Shown one piece after another: positions 1-12,418 of a stretch of 64,000 nt of DNA; the first letter of the stretch is position 1, and each line of letters starts with the position of its first letter. The notes below the pieces were generated by a model. The model saw only the letters and a list, made by a program, of their open reading frames with translations. It had not been told where the DNA came from and made no database searches. Origin of the DNA: Zygnema cylindricum (taxonomy: Eukaryota; Streptophyta; Zygnematophyceae; Zygnematales; Zygnemataceae); the NCBI GenBank assembly GCA_037447655.1, contig JBBHKE010000463.1:1-64000 (forward strand), written 5' to 3'. Both the position numbers and the translations under genes were made by a program.

Positions 1-191
1 AGGGCCAATAGATTGGTTGAACCCAGGTCTTTCAATTAGGAGCTTCTGAAGCTCGACAAGGTCCGAGTCGATAATTGCCAAATGACTCCGAAAATCCTGG
101 CAAAATATACATGAGTCAGACACAAAGGAAAGAAACAAGGCCAAAAAGAAACTTTATTGCAACATTATCAGCCATTGCAGCCTTCAAAGTT

Positions 192-390
192 CACTGCCCA
201 TCGCTGTTTGTGCAAATAATTTTTTAGTGTAAAATGCAAAATTAAACTGTAGTATCCTAATTTAGTGTTGGAAGATGTGGAAGATTATAGTCCACTTCCT
301 TAAATAGTGTTAATGACTCTATTTTACAATTTTTGACCAAAAAAATCGCCACCAAATTAGAAATTTTAACACTAGTAACGATGGGCAGTG
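192..390. repeat. MITE-like element, CACTGCCCAT family (about 199 bp)
   Basis: The segment starts with CACTGCCCAT and ends with its reverse complement ATGGGCAGTG. It has no coding capacity. The same termini recur at 1687-1883 and 54393-54600, with a similar internal phrase (a 'gtccact' core about 90 bp in). A clear target-site duplication is not visible here. Confidence 0.7.
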
Positions 391-1254
391 AATTTAGGAA
401 GGAAGTTACTTGTCCAAATTGGATGAAAGGAAAAACAACGCTTGCAAGTATGTTTTAAAGCAACTTTGTAAAAAACAATCATGATATATTAATGATATAT
501 TCCACAAAAAACACGAGCACAAAAAAAAGAAGAATCAATCAAAAGCAAAAAACAAAAACTTTTACAGGCCAAGTGTTTTACTTTCAAGAAACTTAGGATT
601 CACCGGTCAACCTCCTGTTTAGGTAAGGGGAAAGTGCATTTTTGTTCACCATTTCAAGAAAAAACAAACATGAAGATAAAAGAAACATTACCAGGAAAGT
701 TATAGTGGGGAAAGTGAGAGGTTTAATGGTCACTTCTGTCTTTCCTGTGTGCAAATGCTACATGGTTTACACTCTTTGAAATTTTATGTCATAAACATAT
801 TTGGCAATGTCCTCCAGCGACAAAAACTTGAAACAATTTAAAACCTTAAAACAAAGAAAAAAATAACAACCAGTCCTCTTATTTATGACAGCACACCTAC
901 AGGAACTGCAAACCTTTGTGAATGAAAAGGAGTTCCCATCTCAACTTTTTTAACTGCGCCGTTACCCAGTTCACAGAGGATGTTAACAGCCTACACAAAG
1001 TTTGTGTTTTGCTTCAAAATTTTATGGAAAAAATACAATAATAATATTAAACAATAATATTCTATTGGAGTGTATGCGATTCATTTACAAAAAAAGGATG
1101 GCAATTCGCCCTGATTAGGGACTCAGGGGTAACAAGTAAGTTCTAAGCAATTCAGACTTCGTTTTGATGAATTGCAAAAATCTATAGCATTTTTCATCTG
1201 GTGTGAATTTGTCGGAAGGTAGTTTTATCAAACCACAGGTTTTCTTCGGGAAAG

Positions 1255-1410
1255 GGAGAGGGAGAAGGAGAGGAGAGAGCCATACAGGAAGCGAGAGAGC
1301 AAGAGCCAGAGAGGGAGGGAGAGAAGAGAGGGAGAGAGAGCAAGAGAGAGAGAGATGGAGGGAGAGGGAGAGAGAGAGGGAGAGAGAGGGAGAGCGAGGG
1401 CGACTTAGAA
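1255..1410. repeat. GA-rich low-complexity tract
   Basis: Irregular runs of GAGAGG and GGGAGA on the + strand. The apparent reading frames on both strands (Arg/Glu-rich on +, Ser/Leu/Pro-rich on -) are translations of the simple repeat and not genes. Confidence 0.8.
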
Positions 1411-1540
1411 AAAAAATCGCTAACGCCTCCTGAGGAGACCCTGTGACAAATAGAGTAAAAATTCTCGTGTTTTAGGTTCTGTAGAAAACTTAACAAGCAA
1501 CTCGAATGGCGAGGAGATTATATCATATCAACTAAAACTA

Positions 1541-1684
1541 CACTGCTCATCGTTTTTAATGCTAATACACTATTCAAGGGAGTGGACTACAACCAGCAAA
1601 GTCATTCTGCCTTAAATTAGTATTATTGATGCTAGTTTCGCTTTAGTACTAACGGTTCCTCTACATTAATAGAGATGAGCAGTG
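1541..1684. repeat. MITE-like element, diverged CACTGCTCAT copy
   Basis: Begins CACTGCTCAT and ends ATGAGCAGTG, an exact 10-bp terminal inverted repeat. It abuts the next element (1687-1883) and shares short internal phrases with it in opposite orientation, which suggests two family members lying back to back or one inserted beside the other. Confidence 0.6.
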
Positions 1685-1686
1685 CA

Positions 1687-1883
1687 CAATGCCCATTGCT
1701 ATTAATGTAAAGGGGTTATAGCATTAGTGCAGAAGAATGTATGGTACAATTTTAGTGTAGGAAGATCTGGAGATTGCAGTCCACTCCCTTAAAAAGTGTT
1801 GTTATTATTAACACTATTCTATGATTTTATGAAAATAGTTGCAGCCGAATGAGTGTTATTGACACTAATAGTGATGGGCAGTG
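1687..1883. repeat. MITE-like element, CACTGCCCAT family
   Basis: Starts CAATGCCCAT and ends ATGGGCAGTG. The length (197 bp) and interior match the copies at 192-390 and 54393-54600, so these three form the longer, about 200-bp class of the family. Confidence 0.65.
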
Positions 1884-2541
1884 ACTTGTTTTCTACTGGT
1901 GTGAACATACTGCCAATGAAAGTTATATCTTCAGAAAGCCTTCATTGAAGTGAAGAAATGAATAACAATGATTATTAATTGCCGGTGACTGTTTGTGAAA
2001 ACTGATGTCACGAGTAAACCTCGGCTGTTCATCGACTATTTTGTATACAGCTGATGGTCAGAAGTTAAAGGATGTTGAATTGATTTGGAGTTAAGGGGCA
2101 AAATGATTTCCGAAATGGATATTGCAGATTGCAGCAAGTGCTTTTACAGCCTGTGAGAAACGGACGTGTCACTTTGGGGGAGGAAAGGGAAAATACAGTT
2201 CCACAAACACAGGCTCGAAAGCGCAATAAGGGAGTGTTAGAATTGCAAGGTGTGATGATAGGACATGTACATTCTTGAACTTTCTCGTTTCCTATTTGTA
2301 TGATAAAGCTAATTGCTAATCTAGCTTGTGTGAATGCACGGAGTCGTTATACTGGCTGATCAGCACCAGTATATATTGGTTATTTAGATATAAAAAAAAT
2401 CATTTGCTTACTTCACATACTATGAATATCAATTGTGTTTGCTGAGTTTTTTTGTTGACTCTTTCGTGATATTCACGTATTGCTCTTGTATTAATGAAGT
2501 GAAAGTTACACACTGCGGATAGCTGCTACCAGAATTGTTTT

Positions 2542-2805
2542 ATGCATTACTGTTTTGTGCTCCACGTTCTATCTGGTTTGGTGGAAGCAGTGAAAAGAAT
2601 CAAATTAAGCAAAGGGCAAACTATATCACCAACACCGAAAGGGACCGGGAAGAGCTCAGTGGGGTGGCTTGCCACAAGAATGGCCTCACTTCGGTCGGGA
2701 CCGCTTGACCCATCACAAGGTCAAAACATACCCTCTTCTTTAAATCCCTACCTTGCTGCTGGTTCGAGCTCAATCAGGATTGGCAAAGTAGAGACAAACA
2801 AATAT
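2542..2805 (+). CDS. Possible upstream exon of the MUN-domain gene
   Basis: An open frame carries a Ser/Pro/Gly-rich stretch that looks like a disordered linker and ends at a good donor (TAT/GTAAGG at 2805). It lies directly upstream of the first secure exon of the MUN gene. The phase does not fit: this exon would end in phase 0, while the acceptors at 2909 or 2939 need one base from the preceding exon. Either another donor is used (for example after 2719) or this is not an exon. No family motif is recognised in it. Confidence 0.3.
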
Positions 2806-2909
2806 GTAAGGGGTTCTAAGGAACGGGACCCTGAGAATTGCAAGTATGGATTATCACTTCACCACCCATAGCCACATGCCATTCTTGAATAGTTCGATGT
2901 TCTTAACAG

Positions 2910-5900
2910 ACTTTCCTGTTTGGATTGGTCGTTTGACAGAAGGTCTAATCTGTATGGCAAGATTGAAGAGTATGGCTGTGGAGGCAGCTCAGCGAGTGGT
3001 GCCTGGAAGCATTCAGGCCCTATCTCTGTAAGTTCACAAAATCTTCTTATCAAGAACTACAAATTTTGCAATACTCTATGCGGAGTAATAATTTTCACAA
3101 CAAACCATTCTGATTCAGATCACATACGTTTCGATGCATAACAGAACCATAGTGTCATGTGTTTTGCATAGATATTAGTTGACTAATGAAGGTTCAATTT
3201 TCTCGTAAAAGGCTTTCATGTAAATGCAGTAATACTATCTTTCAATGACACGGTTGGCCCTTGATGGCTAGGCAACGATGTGTTTACTCCACAAAAGCCC
3301 AGCAAAAACACAAGGCACAGCTTGATGGGCATTGAAACGGTTTAAAAGTATTAACAAACAAAAAAAAATCTGCAGGCGTCCGGAGAACAGCAACGATGAG
3401 GTGGTAGTTGAGGTGTGGGACGGGCGAGGATTTAGAGGAGGCACATCTGTGGTTGTATCCACTGTGGATGATGACCCGGTACAGATCTCCACTTCTAAAT
3501 CTCAATCTGTTTTTTGTACATGTGATTTCTAAAGCAGATACATGTGACAAGTTTGCATACCATTATCTGCAGTTTCTGTCAATTCAACTGCGGCAGATGT
3601 GTGGAAATCTTGCACAGCTATTTTAAACATTAATCAAAAGAATATTTGAAATAGAATTTGAACCAAAACTGTATTCGGAATAGAATTTGTTTATCTTGCT
3701 ACTATTTACTGAAGCAGCTGTTTACTGCAATTTTTCATACAAGTCGAGTCATATTGGCACCATCCATTCCAGTGATTAGGAGGGAATTTATGGGTTCTTG
3801 TTTGGACGTCTCCCTTATGTTATGAGATAACTTTGATTTATTTTATGAATAGCCCCGAAAAAGCACTTTTGGAAACGGATTTTGAGTCTATAACTTTTTC
3901 TTCTACTGTTAAAAAAATGCATCCTAAAAGAGAAGCTGAAGCTTCACCCGAGTGGCTTATGGCCATTTATGACTTATGACTTATTTTTGACTTATGTACC
4001 CCATGTTTTGGGTTTTTGAACCTCTTCTTGAACAGCAAACGGGACACTTGAAGTGGTTTGCGTTGTTAAATGAAGGAGAGAGTGAACCAGTTGGGAAAAT
4101 TCAGTTGGCATTATGTTACCTTCCTGGGGGTAGTGGAGCCAGTAAGGTAGGCCTATCGCAATGACATTTCACTTTTTCATAATTTAATATATCCATGTGA
4201 TATAGAGAAATGAGAGAAGTTAGTCTCTGACGGGAATGACATGATGATTAGCGTTTTGCTGTTACCTTCATATGCTTGTGTTGTGTCTCACAAGGATGGA
4301 CTTGTTGCAACTGAAAAGTGACCAGAGCCCTGCTAAAAAAATGAGCGCTAACATGTCAGTAAGACTTCTAAAAGTATTGAACTCAAGATTCAGTCAAGCC
4401 CCGGTCTTATGTTGCATTTTTTCTTGATAATAAAGGATCCTCTTTGTCTCTTAATGTTGCAAGTGTTTGAATTTTTTTGCTCGATCTAGACACTCGTCCA
4501 CCTCTGAGTAATACATAATACGATCATGCATATTACTCTTTCCTGTAGCAGGGAGAAGCGGTTGGAGAAACTTTAGCTTACAACACTCTCCTTGAGGTAG
4601 CCCTTCGAGAGCAAGGATTTCAGAGTCGACAGTTGAATTTGGAGGGGCCCTGGCATTGGCTTTTAAATATGTTTGCGGATACATATGGAGTATCAACCTC
4701 GTATCAGAGTTTAAGGTAGGGAAGAGAAAGGAAGAGTTAAAATTGTATACGAAGTTTTCTGAGAAAAAGTCAATATTTTTCTACGCAGGTTATTCCTTGT
4801 GAAGACGTAATTCAGTCATGAGTTTTCTCTTTTAGCAACCCTTGCACGAGAAATTATCAATCTTGTATCAGAATTTAAGGTAGAGAAGGGAAATAAAGAG
4901 TCAATTATTTTCTACGAAGTTTTTTGTGGAAAATTCATTTCTTTCTGCATAGATTTCATTCCTTTCCCTTGTGAAGCCGTAATTCAGTCATGAGTCTGAT
5001 CTTTTTAATAACACTTGCTCGAGAACCTTGGAGTTTATGTGAATAAGTTGGTTGCTACAGGTATCTTGTTCATGTAATGGAGGTTGCCACGCCCACAGAA
5101 GATTGTCTAATTCTTGTACACGAGCTTCTGGAGCCTGCGGTTAAGACAAGAGACACATTAAGTCGACAAGAGGTACACAAGCACCTTCATTTCTCTACAT
5201 ATGTGCCTATTCACGTGCGAATTTTCTGATTGATAGCTTCTTTCCTCTTGGTTAGTACGCGAGGAATCACACAATTCTGTAATAGTGCTCTCTGATAATT
5301 GATCAGTCATTTTGCTTCAAATTTCCACTTTTTAACGGGGTTGATGGTGCTGATATGTTGTTGATGTGGTGTGGCGTGTTGGTATGTTATTTTGCAGAAG
5401 CGACTTTTGCAAGACGTGGAGCAGAAAGCAATTCTTCTCTTAGCTGAAACGTTTGAACAATACAAGCAACTAGACGAGACACAACCGTCCGGTGTGACTG
5501 ATACACCTTTAGTTACAAACCAAACTTGTGCGGCCCCAGCTCTAACTCCGGCAGTACAACTTTTTTTACTTCTGCATGATGTGCTTTTGCCCGAGGCTCA
5601 AGCACTTCTACGAGGATACTTCCAGGTAAACGCTTTTCACTTTTGTAAGATTTTTAACAAGTTTCCGTCAGAGTTTTCGCATTGCTTGTAGTTGATGTTG
5701 CCAATGAGCTTTGGGTATAATAAGTTGAGGGAAAAGATGAATGGGAGGTCAAGAGCAGATTAGAAGAGTACAACAGACCTCTCTCAGCTTATTTTCAATG
5801 TGATGACTAAGCTGATGTATTGAAATTTTCAGTACCATACTGCATTTGTGTATTTATACTGAAGAGATATGAATAACAAGAAACAATTAATATTATTTTG

Positions 5901-8900
5901 TTCATTATTCCATTATTTTTTGTTATATTCTTTGGCAGACTGCAGCTAGGAAACGGTGCAGGTGGTATCTGGCAGATACAGACGATGTTGTTACAAGCCC
6001 AGGAGAGATTATTATGGACCCTGTGGCCCGAGATTCTGCTTATGTTCGAATGCGTGCCGCATGTCTTGCCGTTTCATCCGAAGTGCGATCTGATCTGAAA
6101 ATCCACGAGCAGCACATATTTCCTAGGTGGGATTTCTCCCTTCCCTATTTCCTATTTGTCTTTGTAAAACTCTCAGCTACAAGATCATATCGTCCATTGC
6201 TATTAGAGTTAGTGAACTATTAGTGTTTAGCACTTTAACTACCCTAACTTTACTACACTAAATTATGTTTTGCCATGTGGCGCAGTGTAAGCCACTTAAA
6301 TTGACGTGTTTTTTACACTGATTTTGAGTCAAAAAATACTCACTCGTATTAGAGTGATCAAACATAATAGCTTTGGGCAGTGTAGTGTGGAAAATTTGAG
6401 AGCTTGGTCTGTACAGCTTGGTCTCTCTCATTTAGTGCAACAACTGAAAACGACTGAAGTTCCTAACTCCACTTCCTGTTTCAAAACCACAGCTTTCTCC
6501 ACCTTCCAACTGTCACAGCTGAAGTTTATACCGAGCATCTCAGCAATCGACTGTCGGCATTTCTTCGTGCACTCCCTCCCGGTTCCCCAACACCACCTGT
6601 GACAGATCTCCTCCACTCTGCCGCAGACTTCCAGCACGACCTTCTTCAATGGGGCATCAGGTATCCTGTTTCCTTATCAGTTCTCTCCCTACTATTTTTG
6701 TATTTTAAGATGTTTCCTTCTCATTATTTCATTACCAAAGCTTTCATAATTACAGCCTTCTAGCACAACCTCATGGGATTGCAATTTTAGATGAATTTCA
6801 CATGATTTCATTACCTACAGCTTTCGATATGATTCTTGCATTCTCTTAATGTTTGCATTGCCACAGGTTTGCAAGCTGTTCTTTGCATTTTCTGTTTTTT
6901 TCCCATAATCCTAACATCTAAAGTCTATATTAAGTTGGTTTCAGGTCAACTCCTGGAGTGGATGCAAAGGCTCTTTTTGAGCCATATTTAGAGGCCTGGA
7001 TTCGTGATGTACGCGGGCAAATGCTGGAACTTTGCAAATCAATTAAGGTACAGTGAATAGAATGCCCTGAATTCAACCAACGGCTTTAGTATAATATTGC
7101 AGGCAAGTGCTCATTGAGCATTGGAGTTACAAATGGTTACTATTCTAAACCACCATCAGACAATTTTCTGCATTTGGAGTCAATGTATTGCAGTAGAGGC
7201 AGGATATCGGTGAAAGGAAACAGCAGAGGCAGAAGTACAAAAATTACAAGTGATAACACTAATAACAGTAATTACATTAATAACACTTAATTATGTTAAT
7301 AATCATAACTAGCACTAATTATATCAAAAATCCTAATAATGATAACAATAATATATTAATACTTATAAGGTTACGATACGTTGATAATAACAGCACGTCA
7401 ATGTTTGCAGTGGCAGGGCCGATGGATGCCTGGACAGAATGAGCGCCTCTCTCGCTCACCCTTTGCAGAGGAGATGTACGAACAGCTCCTTTCGACCCTC
7501 GCCCTTTATGACAGCATCATGAGTCGCTGGCCAGATCTAGCAGGGGCGCTGGAAATGGTAGTTTTCCACTTTTTGTTTACTTGTATCAGCTTGTATTGCA
7601 ATGAAGTTGTTTACTTTACAGATGACGAGCTGAGTAATGCTATCAGATAATAGCAGCAGAAAAAGAACATATCATGAAGTACATCACCTGCCGGAAAAAG
7701 TAGAAGAAGGCATTTGTACAATCACATGTTGACTATGATATGACAATATGAGACCAAATTCTATGGCAAGTAGTTCATAAGCTGACATGATAGATTATGT
7801 CTTCAGATCAACAGTAATTTTCAGGACAACAAGTAACCCACCGACCATAAAACCACCCTAAAGCCTTACATTAATCAATTGTAAGTTTGTGAGTTTTTAA
7901 GGCATGTGATGTTACATAAGTGATTCCTATGACTCAAATGTTGAAAAATGAAACAATGGCCCGCATACACACACTATAAGCACAATAAGGACATAAGCAA
8001 TAAGTGGTACATAATAATCTGAAAAAAGAAATTGTGATATTATCTAAAAACGTATCTCACATCTTCTTTCTCCTCGTTGTTGTTGAGACATCCTCCAGGC
8101 AATCTGTGATGTAGAGCGTGGAATTATGACAGCTCTCGAAAGAGCATTTATGGAGCAGTTATTGCCTCTTCGAGAAATGATGGGAACAGTGAAGAAGTTT
8201 ACTTTACAAAGCTTGGGGGCAAAATTGGGTAGACGAAACAGCAAAGTTCGCTATGAGGTGCCTCCCCAATTAGGGGTTCTTTTGAACACCATAAGGTGGC
8301 TTCTTGAGACAAAAAGACCACGAATGGAGGCACAGATGAGGCAGTGGGTGGCAAGTCTTCCAGCCGAAAATGCCTTTGGAAAAGCTGTTTTTGGTGAAAG
8401 GCTCCAGGAAGTCGGGGTGGAGCTTCGAACCAAGTATAAGAACACCCTCGAGGCTATTGTCGACAAGCTTTGTGAAAATGTATGTGTCTCTCTTCGTTTT
8501 GAACCGTTCTGTATAGTAGGCACTAGGCATCACCACTTTCTTGGGTAGGTGACTTGGTTTTTTTTCTTCTGTAGTAGCTAGATTTTTTTAATACATTAAA
8601 TATATATGTTATAATATTAGTGTGGCTATGTTGGTCATGCAGACACATATTTCGAGAAGAACACACTTGAAACGAATTTTGGAGGACACAAAGGAAAACA
8701 GTTGTGACGACATGAGTAGACGAATGCAGGACCTGACTACTCTCTTAACAGAGATGTTGACCCAGTTAGAAGATGGGCTCGGGGGACGAGTCTTTGTGGG
8801 AGCTGCCCGAGGGCTCTGGGACCGACAGGCGAGGGAAGTGTTACATTTTCTCGTAAGCCGAAAAGAAAATGTCTCGTGGTACAAAGGCTCATCCGCAGGA

Positions 8901-9232
8901 ATAGCACTACAGGTGAGTATCATTGTGACCTTCTTATGCTAGAGTGAGAGGGAGAAGGAGAGGGAGAGGGAGAGGGAGAGAGAGAGGAAGGAAACGCTGA
9001 CTGCAGTTTAACACTTTAAGGCTTTTATGGTTTTTTCCTTGTGCCTCACCAGTCTATAAAAATCGAACTCTTGCAGATTTTGGACCACATTTTTACATCA
9101 CAGCTTCAGAAACTACATGGTCACGCACTCCAAGAGAAGGACCTCGATCCTCCTCACTCGGTCATGGAGGCTCGGACTCTATTGGCTCGAGATTCAGCAA
9201 ATTCCGGTTCTGATACTTATTCTTTTTTCTGA
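2910..9232 (+). CDS. C2/MUN-domain (UNC13-like) protein, 5' end unresolved
   Basis: Plant relative of Munc13-type vesicle-priming factors. It most resembles the plant family that includes Arabidopsis At4g24610/At5g65440 (assignment from remembered motifs). Phase-consistent exons: 2910-3027, 3376-3478, 4036-4146, 4549-4715, 5061-5172, 5398-5625, 5939-6126, 6493-6660, 6945-7047, 7411-7557, 8099-8479, 8643-8912, 9077-9232 (stop TGA). About 749 residues are visible. The first exons give a C2-like strand pattern (VVVEVWDGRG, then GKIQL). The MHD1/MUN part follows, with ATPTEDCL, ILLLAETFEQYK, PALTPAVQLF, KRCRWYLADTDD, SPFAEEMYE and LGVLLNTI. The C-terminal MHD2-like part has LKRILEDTKE, GLWDRQ, RKENVSWYKGS and LQEKDLDPP, and ends in an aromatic tail as in the family. 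Likely role: tethering or priming of membrane carriers. N-terminal exons upstream of the C2 region are not resolved. An intron holds a MITE (6190-6382), and another holds a duplicated exon end (4855-5025). Confidence 0.87.
4691..5025. repeat. Tandem duplication (about 164-bp unit) spanning an exon end and donor
   Basis: The last 25 bases of the exon ending at 4715, its donor, and about 140 bp of the following intron are repeated, diverged, from 4855. Both units contain 'gtatcag..tttaagGTAG' followed by matching 'tacgaagtttt' and 'gtaattcagtcatgag' phrases. The second unit lies wholly inside the intron and presents a second donor-like site at 4880. Confidence 0.75.
6190..6382. repeat. MITE-like element in an intron of the MUN gene
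   Basis: The left end reads GTCCATTGCTATTAGAGTT and the right end TTGGGCAGTG. The interior shares 'cactaaattatgttttgc' and 'gagtcaaaaa' with the 38381 and 45231 copies, but in the opposite orientation. The left terminus has lost the perfect CACTGCCCAT. Confidence 0.6.
8946..8987. repeat. GAGAGG microsatellite in an intron
   Basis: Short run of GAGAGGGAGA units about 33 bp after the exon ending at 8912. It belongs to the GA/CT microsatellite class that recurs through the window. Confidence 0.8.
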
Positions 9233-12200
9233 AACTCGTGAACCCTTAATAAGGTCAAGGCATAGTGAACAACATTTAAGAACTGCTTACATTTTTTTTA
9301 CAATATAGACAAGCTGGTTGTCTATAGAAAATCCAGCCCAAATTGGAAAACCAGCCCACATTTGAAAGGAGTGACAAGAAAGGAGCAGTCGAGGGTCTTA
9401 TGTTCGACTGAAAGAGTATATAGTTTGTTTTTAATTTTTGGATAAAGTTTTGTTGCTAGTGGAAAATGTTTCAATAGCTTCAAGGCTCCGGGCAAAAAAG
9501 TGTATTTCGTTATGAAACCAAGATTATGTTCGGACCACAATATTTCACTTTATTTTAACCCGGAAAATTCATGTGCCACTTTGGAGCTTGAAAAAATATA
9601 GAATTAGAAACGAGGCTACTTCTAGAAATTAAATTGCATGATATAGCCTCTCCAGTTCAATAAGTTTTCTGCAGAAACCCATATGAAGTTAGACACACAG
9701 GCGTGTGTCAAAAGTACGGACTTAGTTTTTATCAATGCTTTATTATTTGATTTTGGTAGTTATATTTCACATTATTGCTCCCTGGACATGGTGTTTAGAA
9801 TTTGCTTCAGCAGCAAACAACCGATTAAGATTGTTTATAAGCAGTTGCCTATGTTTTGTATTTACATTTTTGCTCAAACCTTGTGGAGTACTTGAAAAAA
9901 CTGCAACAGTATGGTTGGGATGATATGGGAGAAACATAGCCAGTATAGATGGAAGCTAGAAGGACTCTGTGATGACTTTGAGGATGTCCATTGAGTTACC
10001 ATACTGTGTCAAAGCCTGAGAGGTTTTGAAATACTTATTAAAAATGAGCCTTTTAAACACTGCAGATTTTTTCTTCAAGAGTGCTAACTTCATCTTTCTT
10101 CCAATCCTTGGGCATTTTAGTCATATGATACAAAATGGATATTGGAAAAATATGCAAAAGCTTGCTTGTGTTTATGGCCAAGCTCGAGTGTGAACCTATG
10201 TTAGTAATGCATTGCTATCCTTAGTAAAGCAACATCGTTGGCGCTACAGAGTAGAGTAAATCCTGTGATCATAGGGCAACAAAGCTGAAAAAACTTATTT
10301 CCTGTGAAAACTCACCAGGCAAATCACAACAACGACAAGGGCGCCTTTGATGTGATTAAATGCCTTCGCCTTTTCACCAATCCCTGCAGTAACCACAATC
10401 GGGTATATGATGGTACTGACTGTCACATCAAGTATTGTATTGCAATGAGACCATTCTAGTGTACAATCAAGCTGCTTGAGGGACAAAGGTGAAGTAAGAA
10501 GAGGTTGGCGGCCATCTTACTGTAGATAAAACTGAACTTCGTCCGCTTCAGACTTTCACAGGTCAGGCTCTTAGGAGGATATTCTTTCTTATCCCATCTG
10601 ACACGCACAAAGTAAATCCAAATTTATTTATACATGCAAGTATTTGAAAAAATAGCCATAAGCACTTATGACCGCAGGTGCATTGACTGACTATGTTTGC
10701 ATGCTTGCCCGTTCTTTCTTGAGACTGTGACAAGTAACTCCTCTGAAATCTCTTGGTAATGTGTGATCAAGTCATGAAGGACAACATAATGTGTTTGAGA
10801 GTTGAGCTATATCTGTGACATTCCAGGCCAGAATGGTCGCCACTATGATTGGCCTGGTAAGATGTTGGATAATTTCTTCAATTTTCAGATCAACCAGCTG
10901 ATGATGATGAGTTTAAATTCTTGTATCTCTATGAGAACATTAATGTGAAGTTCTGAAAAAGACCTGATTTTCAAGGAATGTTTGAATCTGGCATAAAGAT
11001 AAAATGGAATCGTAAACTTCATTCTACAACAAGAAGCAACCAAAGCAAGAACCACAGCCGCATGTTTACATCCTTTAACAATGCTTTTCCTTGACCTTCT
11101 TTTGTTAGACAACATTGTAAAGGAAATAAATCCATCCGTGCTATGCCCCGTATGAGCATTTACAATTGCCAAAAATTCTAATCCCAAACCCGAAAAATAA
11201 GGAATCTGACCTGAGACAAGGCGTCAATGAGAGACGCCTGGGAGTCCAAATAAAAGACATAACAAATACAATTCCAGCCTAATCTGAGATAATGGCTACC
11301 AATCGAATACAATCGCATATCTAAGTGGAGAAGGACAACTAAAGAAAAAAGATGTAACTGTTAAAGGTATTCATTATAAGGAAGGAAATAAAAACAAGGA
11401 ACAAACCAACTTTTCTTGATGCTCCCAGCAAAGCTTTGAAATTACAGATTTGTTCTTGTCCGCACTCAAATTTTTATATCTGACCCACGAAGAGTCATTT
11501 TTATCATGTTATCATTCGTTCACATTACAACAACAATTTAAAACCGAAAGTAGCCTGGTCAAACTGATAAAGGTTATTATCCTCCACCTGAAGTGGTAAT
11601 AAGCCTTGCAGGAACATCCATCCTAGCAATCAGAAACACTTTAGGGTTTCTGTGGATGGATGATAAGGTCAGAACAAGTACAAGAAAATAAGGTGAGAAA
11701 GAGAGAGAGGGACGGGGGTGGAAAAGAGACGCAAGTTGTGAGGAATACGGTACAGTAGGTTATCAACCGACACTAAAAATGGAAATAAAATAGTGTAAAG
11801 AGTGACAAAAGTGTTTCACGGATAAACAAAGTCTTCGTCAAAACGACGAAAGAAAAAAGAAAAACAACGGAAAGAAGAAGCACAGTACCAAGCTTTAGAA
11901 GGTTTTCCGACAGCCATTTTTTCGTCACCTCTGTTAACTCGCGCTTTCCTTACACCTTTCCCTGGCATGTTCTCCTTCTTTAGACGCTTTCTTGTCTTCT
12001 TCTACTGTAATCAGTAATTTTCCTTTCTTGTCTTCTCAGTCAATTTGAAAAGGCTGCTATGAGAGTGTGAGTTGTGAAAGAGAGTGAGACAGACAGAAAG
12101 AGAGAGAACTAGAGCGAGTGTTTCTGTGCCCAGGAGTAGGTGACGGCGGGAGGGGGAGGAGGAAGTGATAGAGAGAGCGAGGGAGAGGGAGAGAGAGAGA

Positions 12201-12418
12201 GAGGGAGAAAGTTGAAGGGGTGAAAAAGAGATTGAGAGAGAAGGGGGGGAGAGAGAAAGAGAGAGGGAGAGAGAGAGAAGCGAGAGAGAGAGAGAGAGAG
12301 AGAGAACATGTAAGTCAGGTCAAAGATATGAGTCGTTACCAACTTATCGCGTGATTAAGGAGAGAAACGGAGAAACTGACGATTTAACTTTAGGTTTAAG
12401 TAGGAGAGCTGGAGGAAC
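9233..12418. other. Intergenic spacer between the MUN gene and the TMEM230 homologue
   Basis: I see no supported gene on either strand. The open frames of 60-100 codons (for example 10885-11187 on the minus strand) have no recognisable motifs and unremarkable composition. The last 300 bp is rich in GA repeats and lies immediately 5' of the TMEM230 start, so it probably includes that gene's promoter and 5' UTR. Confidence 0.5.
12150..12306. repeat. GA microsatellite 5' of the TMEM230 homologue
   Basis: Nearly pure GAGA and GGGAGA runs about 110 bp upstream of the ATG. GA/CT tracts close to plant start sites can act as GAGA-type promoter elements, but nothing here shows that function. The Ser/Leu/Pro-rich minus-strand frame is an artefact of the repeat. 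Confidence 0.75.

Larger units (their letters stand above)
1..2540. other. Non-coding region upstream of the MUN-domain gene
   Basis: I see no recognisable coding sequence here. The stretch is AT-rich and holds three small inverted-repeat elements (192-390, 1541-1684, 1687-1883) and a GA-rich tract near 1250-1410. Because the MUN-domain gene downstream lacks its N-terminal exons, part of this region could be intron or 5' UTR of that gene. Confidence 0.5.
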
